From an uncultured Clostridia bacterium (GTDB lineage: Bacteria; Bacillota; Clostridia; Christensenellales; Borkfalkiaceae): DNA of 11,244 nucleotides. A model generated the notes under the pieces. It was given only the letters and a program-made list of their open reading frames with translations, was not told the origin of the DNA and ran no database searches. The number at the start of each line of letters is the position of its first letter. Positions within the stretch are counted from its first letter, which is position 1. Location: NCBI GenBank assembly GCA_934272745.1, contig CAKQSI010000052.1, positions 1 through 11,244 of the forward strand, given 5' to 3'. This document shows positions 7,488 to 11,244 of the stretch, piece by piece. Position numbers and translations under genes: made by a program.

Positions 7488-10400
7488 ATGAAAAAGTTAC
7501 TATGTATCACCGTCATCGCGGCGCTTGCTCTTTTGGGGCTTGCCGCATGCGGACCGAAGGACCCTGCTGCGCCCAGCGTAGAACCGTCCAAATCCGTTTC
7601 GGCAAGCGTGACCATCGCTCCCACCGAAACCCCGACGGAAACGCCGACCACGGCGCCCACGGCAGAACCGACGGAAGCACCGACCACGGCGCCTACGGTA
7701 GAACCGACGGAAGCGCCGACCACGGCGCCTACGGTAGAACCGACCGAAGCACCGACAGAGGAACCGACGGTTGCGCCTACCCAAGAGCCCACAGTAGAAC
7801 CTACGGTTGAACCCACCGTCGAACCGACCGCGGAACCTTCGGTCGAGCCGACAACTGAACCTTCGGTGGAACCCACCGAGCCGCCCGTGCCTGCGGAACC
7901 GGTCTATCAGCCTCTCGGCATGACCGACGAAGAACTGACCGAAAAGTGGAACGCGGTTTCCTTTACCGAAGAGATCGAGGCGGCGTATATCGGCATGGAT
8001 TTCTCTTCGCAGGGGACGATCTTTGCCATTACCAAGCAGACGTTCGACAGTATGCTCACCTTTATTACGTCGCAAATGGATAATTCCGGCAAATGGTCGC
8101 AACTGAATCGTTTGATGTTCTATATCGGCGAAGGGGACGATATCATCCCCTGGAACAACAGCACGCTGAGCGCCGGCACGGAGTACTACGGCAGTTTATA
8201 TCTTCGCCAGATCGGAGAAGCATACTTCCTGTATTTTGACGCCAACGCCAGCTGGATTGCGATGGGATTCCGCGACGGAGATACGTTCCGTCTTTCCTGG
8301 GGCAATGCCGTGGTTCCGGAAAATCCTGCCGTTACGCTGGTTTTGAAAGACAATTTACTGGTAAAAACCGATCTTTCGGTGACCGTTCCCGAAGCGGGCG
8401 GAAAAGCATTTACGATCAGTAAAGAAATGCGGAAGAGTTTTGTTTTAAGCGGCGAAACCGTCACCGCGGGAGATACGGTCTGGAACGAGATCGCGCCGGA
8501 CAAAGTGGGAATGATCAGTCACCTGTACTGCTCGCTTTGCGCATATCTGCCTATTCTGAACACGTTTACCGCTTCTGCGGGCGGAGCGTACAACAGCCTT
8601 GCTTCCGCCATGGGCGACGGCGTGGGATTGTACGTGACCGAAATCGACGGACAAAGTTATCTGTGGTTCCGCGGACTGAACTCCATTCGCGCGGCGCAGA
8701 AAAATCCGCACGGTTACGGCGTGATCTACTGGTTTAACGCAGACGGCACGTTCTGCATGCAGGAATTCAAATACTTAGACGAGGGCGCAAACCCCGTTTA
8801 CGGCGAAGTCCCGGTGGAACCGTCTGTCGAACCCACCGTGGAACCCACCGTGGAACCGACCGTGGAACCCACCGTCGAGCCGACTGTAGAACCGACCGTC
8901 GAGCCGACCGTCGAACCCACCGTCGAACCGACCGTCGAACCCACCGTCGAGCCGACCGTGGAACCCACCGTGGAACCCACCGTCGAGCCGACTGTAGAAC
9001 CTACGGTTGAACCCACCGTAGAGCCGACCGTCGAACCCACCGTGGAACCCTCGGTCGAGCCGACTGTAGAACCCACCGAACCGCCCGCACCTGCGGAACC
9101 GGTGTATCAACCCCTCGGCATGACCGACGAAGAACTGACCGAAAAGTGGAACGCGGTTTCCTTTACCAAAGAGATCGAGGCGGTATATATCGGCATGGAC
9201 TTCTCCTCGCAGGGGACGATCTTTGCCATTACTAAACAGACCTTTGACAGCATGCGCACGTTCGTCACGTCCGAAACGGACAATTCCGGCAAATGGTCGG
9301 TGCTGAACCGTCTGAATTTTTACCTTAACGCGGGCGGGCTGGTTCCCTGGAACAACAGCACGCTGAATGGCGGCACCGCCTACTACGGCACGCTGTACCT
9401 GCGCGAAGTGGACGGAACCTATTTCTTCTGGTGCGATTCCAACGCCAGTTGGATCGCAATGGGGATGAAGGACGGGCAGTCCATGCCGCTCCTCTGGGGC
9501 GCGGAAGCCACGCTGGATAATCCTTCGATCGATCTCGTGTTTAAAGACAACCTGCTGGTAAAAACCGACCTTGCCGTGACCGTTCCCGAAGCGGGCGGAA
9601 AAGCGTTTACGATCAGCAAAGAAATGCGGAAGAGTTTTGTTTTAAGCGGCGAAACCGTCACCGCGGGAGATACGGTCTGGAACGAGATCGCGCCGGACAA
9701 AGTGGGAATGATCAGTCACCTGTACTGCTCGCTTTGCGCATATCTGCCTATTCTGAACACGTTTACCGCTTCTGCGGGCGGAGCGTACAACAGCCTTGCT
9801 TCCGCCATGGGCGACGGCGTGGGATTGTACGTGACCGAAATCGACGGACAAAGTTATCTGTGGTTCCGCGGACTGAACTCCATTCGCGCGGCGCAGAACA
9901 ACCCGCACGGTTACGGCGTGATCTACTGGTTTAACGCAGACGAAGCCTTCTGCATGCAGGAGTTCAAATACTTAGACGAGGGGGCAAATCCGGTCTATCA
10001 AGACCCCGCGCAGCCGGAAAAACCCGTAAAGGCTTATCCCTTGGGCAAGACCGACGACGAACTGAAAGCGCTTTATAACGCGGAAGGGTTGACTTACGAC
10101 GAAACGGGCGTGCTTTCGCTGCGATTCCTTGCAAGCGACTACCGCTCGATGGGCGCGATTTATGCCATCGATCAGGCAATGTACGAGGGACTTGCCAAGA
10201 CGGGCGTGAAGCTTGATACCGGCTGGGAAGCGCTGGATAAGGTAAGCCTCCGGTTTCAGGTTCCGGCCAAAGGCTACGATTTTGCCTGGAACGTTTACGA
10301 CAATGGCATTTTCGAGTTGCAACTGCTTACGAGAAAGATCGGCGACACCTACTATCTGTGGATGTCCAATATTTACGCGCTTTCGGACAAGGACGGCGGC

Positions 10401-10895
10401 TGGGTCGCGGACGATTGTCTGTTCGTATGGAATAACGGCGCTTCTACCGCGAAATTCGTCTGGCCGGTGACCGAGGGGAAGCTGCGCGTCGTGGGACTGA
10501 AAGAAGACTCCGCCACTACCGGCAAGATCTTTACCATTGATAAGGAAATTTTCGACAGTTTCGTCTTCGACGACGTGACGAAAGAAGAGGGCGGTTTGAC
10601 CTACCGCAGAATCGCGCCCGATAAGATCGGTTTCAATACCAGAAACAAAGGTTTCAGCGAACTGAAAGGTTATGACGACGGCGCCATGAACTGGGACAGT
10701 AAGTGGGTGGAAGACCCCGGCATTCTGCTGTACGCGGTGCAGGACGGAGAGAATTACTATCTCTGGATCGAAAATTACACTAAACTGGTAGGCGCCCCGA
10801 CCGGTAACGCGAATCAAGACAACGCGCGTATGACTCTGGTATGGAAAAACGCCGCGGGTGAAATCTGCTGCCAGACTATGCGGTATTTTCAGTAA
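7488..10895 (+). CDS. Lipoprotein built of three copies of an unfamiliar module joined by Pro-Thr-Glu linkers
   Basis: A 1135-residue protein with signal peptide lipobox L-A-A-C (Cys21). Linker 1 (about 25-138) is T/A/E-P-T rich. Module 1 covers about 140-432. Linker 2 is a V-E-P-T/S array (443-530). Module 2 covers about 540-831 and is nearly identical to module 1 over its second half. Module 3 (about 850-1135) follows a short linker and looks more like the modules in the neighbouring genes. Each module opens with P-L-G-x-T-D-[ED]-E-L and has two halves with the same motif order. In module 1 these are G176-T-I-F-A-I-T-K to Y246-F-L-Y, and G305-K-A-F-T-I-S-K to Y391-L-W. In module 3 the halves begin at G889 and G1012. 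I see no enzyme motif and recognise no named family. Because the module also follows a GH36 enzyme, glycan or wall binding is a reasonable guess. Surface exposure follows from the lipobox. Stop TAA; terminator at 11036. Confidence 0.92.
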   Translation: MKKLLCITVIAALALLGLAACGPKDPAAPSVEPSKSVSASVTIAPTETPTETPTTAPTAEPTEAPTTAPTVEPTEAPTTAPTVEPTEAPTEEPTVAPTQEPTVEPTVEPTVEPTAEPSVEPTTEPSVEPTEPPVPAEPVYQPLGMTDEELTEKWNAVSFTEEIEAAYIGMDFSSQGTIFAITKQTFDSMLTFITSQMDNSGKWSQLNRLMFYIGEGDDIIPWNNSTLSAGTEYYGSLYLRQIGEAYFLYFDANASWIAMGFRDGDTFRLSWGNAVVPENPAVTLVLKDNLLVKTDLSVTVPEAGGKAFTISKEMRKSFVLSGETVTAGDTVWNEIAPDKVGMISHLYCSLCAYLPILNTFTASAGGAYNSLASAMGDGVGLYVTEIDGQSYLWFRGLNSIRAAQKNPHGYGVIYWFNADGTFCMQEFKYLDEGANPVYGEVPVEPSVEPTVEPTVEPTVEPTVEPTVEPTVEPTVEPTVEPTVEPTVEPTVEPTVEPTVEPTVEPTVEPTVEPTVEPTVEPSVEPTVEPTEPPAPAEPVYQPLGMTDEELTEKWNAVSFTKEIEAVYIGMDFSSQGTIFAITKQTFDSMRTFVTSETDNSGKWSVLNRLNFYLNAGGLVPWNNSTLNGGTAYYGTLYLREVDGTYFFWCDSNASWIAMGMKDGQSMPLLWGAEATLDNPSIDLVFKDNLLVKTDLAVTVPEAGGKAFTISKEMRKSFVLSGETVTAGDTVWNEIAPDKVGMISHLYCSLCAYLPILNTFTASAGGAYNSLASAMGDGVGLYVTEIDGQSYLWFRGLNSIRAAQNNPHGYGVIYWFNADEAFCMQEFKYLDEGANPVYQDPAQPEKPVKAYPLGKTDDELKALYNAEGLTYDETGVLSLRFLASDYRSMGAIYAIDQAMYEGLAKTGVKLDTGWEALDKVSLRFQVPAKGYDFAWNVYDNGIFELQLLTRKIGDTYYLWMSNIYALSDKDGGWVADDCLFVWNNGASTAKFVWPVTEGKLRVVGLKEDSATTGKIFTIDKEIFDSFVFDDVTKEEGGLTYRRIAPDKIGFNTRNKGFSELKGYDDGAMNWDSKWVEDPGILLYAVQDGENYYLWIENYTKLVGAPTGNANQDNARMTLVWKNAAGEICCQTMRYFQ
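7794..8800 (+). repeat. Duplicated unit, copy 1 (linker end plus module 1)
   Basis: This stretch repeats in frame at about 8994-9998. The offset is 1200 bp in the linker and first half (a 26-bp exact match starts at 7794 and 8994; the codons at 7920 and 9120 correspond). After a one-codon difference near 8130 the offset is 1197 bp. The duplicated unit is therefore linker plus module, 400 codons. Confidence 0.85.
8421..8701 (+). repeat. 281-bp perfect repeat, copy 1
   Basis: Every base from 8421 to 8701 is identical to 9618-9898, offset 1197 bp (399 codons, in frame). The flanks carry both silent and amino-acid changes, so the identity stops sharply. It encodes the second half of module 1. 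Confidence 0.95.
8814..9077 (+). repeat. 12-bp minisatellite, 22 units encoding V-E-P-T/S
   Basis: Twenty-two consecutive 12-bp units encode Val-Glu-Pro-Thr, with Ser in units 1 and 20. The amino acids are nearly invariant while the codons vary freely at third positions (GTG/GTC/GTA/GTT, GAA/GAG, CCC/CCG/CCT). This suggests selection on the peptide rather than pure recent slippage. It forms an 88-residue acidic, proline-rich spacer between modules 1 and 2. Confidence 0.95.
8994..9998 (+). repeat. Duplicated unit, copy 2 (linker end plus module 2)
   Basis: Partner of the unit at about 7794-8800. The first half of the module has diverged (for example around 9300-9540), while the second half is almost unchanged. 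The difference in divergence along one duplication points to later gene conversion over part of it. Confidence 0.85.
9618..9898 (+). repeat. 281-bp perfect repeat, copy 2
   Basis: Identical to 8421-8701. It encodes the second half of module 2. The first mismatch on the right is at 9899 (C against A at 8702), on the left at 9617 (C against T at 8420). Confidence 0.95.
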
Positions 10896-10945
10896 AGCCG
10901 CGCGGGTTGTTGCTCGTAATTTTCGTTGACGTTGCAGGTCGTTAT

Positions 10946-10977
10946 TGACGGAATATCGTCAGTAAAAATTGCCGTCA
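10946..10977. other. Two mutually exclusive small hairpins in the 3' region
   Basis: TGACG (10946-10950) can pair with CGTCA (10957-10961) around a 6-nt loop. Alternatively TGACGG (10946-10951) can pair with CCGTCA (10972-10977). TTGACG also occurs at 10926-10931 but has no good -10 at the right distance. The meaning is unclear. Confidence 0.35.
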
Positions 10978-11035
10978 GGACAGATTTTGTTTTCCCGGTC
11001 GCAGAGATGGGAAACGGTATCTTTTTATTCTGCCT

Positions 11036-11074
11036 GCCGGGGCGCCGAAAATTTTTCGGCGCCCCGGCGGTTTT
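11036..11074 (+). terminator. Strong intrinsic terminator for the three-module lipoprotein gene
   Basis: GCCGGGGCGCCGAAAA (11036-11051) is followed, after one central T, by its exact reverse complement (11053-11068), a 33-bp palindrome. A short T-run (11071-11074) follows. It lies 140 bp after the stop at 10895, so the transcript would have a long 3' end. Confidence 0.8.
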
Positions 11075-11081
11075 CATTGCG

Positions 11082-11098
11082 GGCGATCGCTGATCGCC
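11082..11098. repeat. Short palindrome (7-bp arms, 3-bp spacer)
   Basis: GGCGATC (11082-11088) and GATCGCC (11092-11098) are exact reverse complements around GCT. It sits directly before the tandem repeats, whose units carry related GATCGC segments, so it may be the edge of that array. Confidence 0.5.
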
Positions 11099-11103
11099 TC
11101 TAC

Positions 11104-11244
11104 GGAAAGCGTTGGATAACGATCTGTAATCATTGATGGCTGACCATGCGGAAAGCGTGGGATAACGATTTGCGATTATTGATGATCGCGCCTATGGGCA
11201 ACGTGGAATGAAGATCTGCAATCGTCGTTAGATCGCCGGCGCCC
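11104..11244. repeat. Degenerate tandem repeat, about 46-47 bp unit, at least three copies, running to the window end
   Basis: Copy 1 (11104-11149) and copy 2 (11150-11196) both begin GGAAAGCGT, then share GGATAACGAT and ATTGATG; I judge them roughly 75-80% identical. Copy 3 (11197 to about 11240) is more diverged (CGTGGAATGAAGATCTG at the matching place). A partial match precedes copy 1. The unit is not a multiple of three in copies 1 and 2 and stops interrupt the frames, so it is unlikely to be coding. The array may continue beyond the window. Confidence 0.65.

Larger units (their letters stand above)
10896..11244. other. Non-coding region of 349 bp at the right end
   Basis: No gene is supported on either strand. 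From left to right it holds an unremarkable stretch to 10945, competing small hairpins at 10946-10977, a very strong terminator-like palindrome at 11036-11068, a short palindrome at 11082-11098, and degenerate 46-47 bp tandem repeats from 11104 to the window end. Confidence 0.7.

Noticed and set aside
8798..9076. Minus-strand frame encoding a G-S-T-V repeat protein
   Set aside because: It is only the antisense reading of the V-E-P-T minisatellite; any frame through a 12-bp repeat without stops stays open.
8814..9077. CRISPR array, because of regular short repeats
   Set aside because: The units are directly adjacent 12-bp codon repeats inside a gene, with no spacers.
10926..10956. Promoter (TTGACG with GAATAT) for a gene beyond the window
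   Set aside because: The spacer is 19 bp, the -10 is poor, and a strong terminator stands directly downstream.
11104..11244. CRISPR array at the right end
   Set aside because: Units are degenerate and contiguous, with no constant repeat alternating with unique spacers, and no cas gene is nearby.

Overview
The window carries four genes, all on the + strand, and each appears to be its own transcription unit. Three are complete and encode large exported lipoproteins. The fourth is the 3' end of a related gene cut by the left edge. The sequence is moderately GC-rich. It has good Shine-Dalgarno sites (AAGGAGG before the last gene), type II lipobox signal peptides (IS-A-C, LA-A-C) and long Pro/Thr/Ser/Glu linkers behind the lipid-anchored cysteine. 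This suits a Gram-positive-type Clostridia lineage (Bacillota), plausibly a gut or other polysaccharide-degrading member with accessory surface proteins. That placement is inference from style; there is no marker gene.

Layout. Positions 3-581: C-terminal part of a protein ending in an unfamiliar module of about 280-290 residues. 582-886: intergenic, with direct repeats and a small REP-like hairpin. 887-3688: a 933-residue lipoprotein arranged as Ig-Ig-lectin-like, Ig-Ig-lectin-like, with no enzyme motif. 3689-3896: palindrome-rich intergenic region with a second copy of the REP-like hairpin. 3897-7193: a 1098-residue lipoprotein with a clear GH36 (alpha-galactosidase type) catalytic domain and one copy of the module at its C terminus. 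7194-7487: terminator-like hairpins, then a promoter and leader. 7488-10895: a 1135-residue lipoprotein made only of three modules joined by Pro-Thr-Glu linkers, including a 22-unit V-E-P-T/S array. 10896-11244: non-coding, with one very strong terminator-like palindrome and degenerate 46-47 bp tandem repeats.

Main finding. One module recurs in three of the four genes: partial in the first, once after the GH36 domain, and three times in the last. I do not recognise it as a named family. It appears to be two half-repeats of about 130-140 residues with the same motif order: G-x-[IFL]-[FY]-[AT]-I-x-K, a central Trp, a D/E-K-[VI]-G patch, Y-x-L-W, then a final W. In the last gene, linker plus module has been duplicated in frame (1200 bp offset), and 281 bp of the two copies are identical, which points to recent duplication or gene conversion.

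Working model (inference): a family of surface-anchored glycan-handling lipoproteins. The GH36 member would cleave alpha-galactosides, while the module-only and Ig/lectin-like members would bind glycan or cell wall. Pro-Thr linkers of varying length would carry the domains through the envelope.
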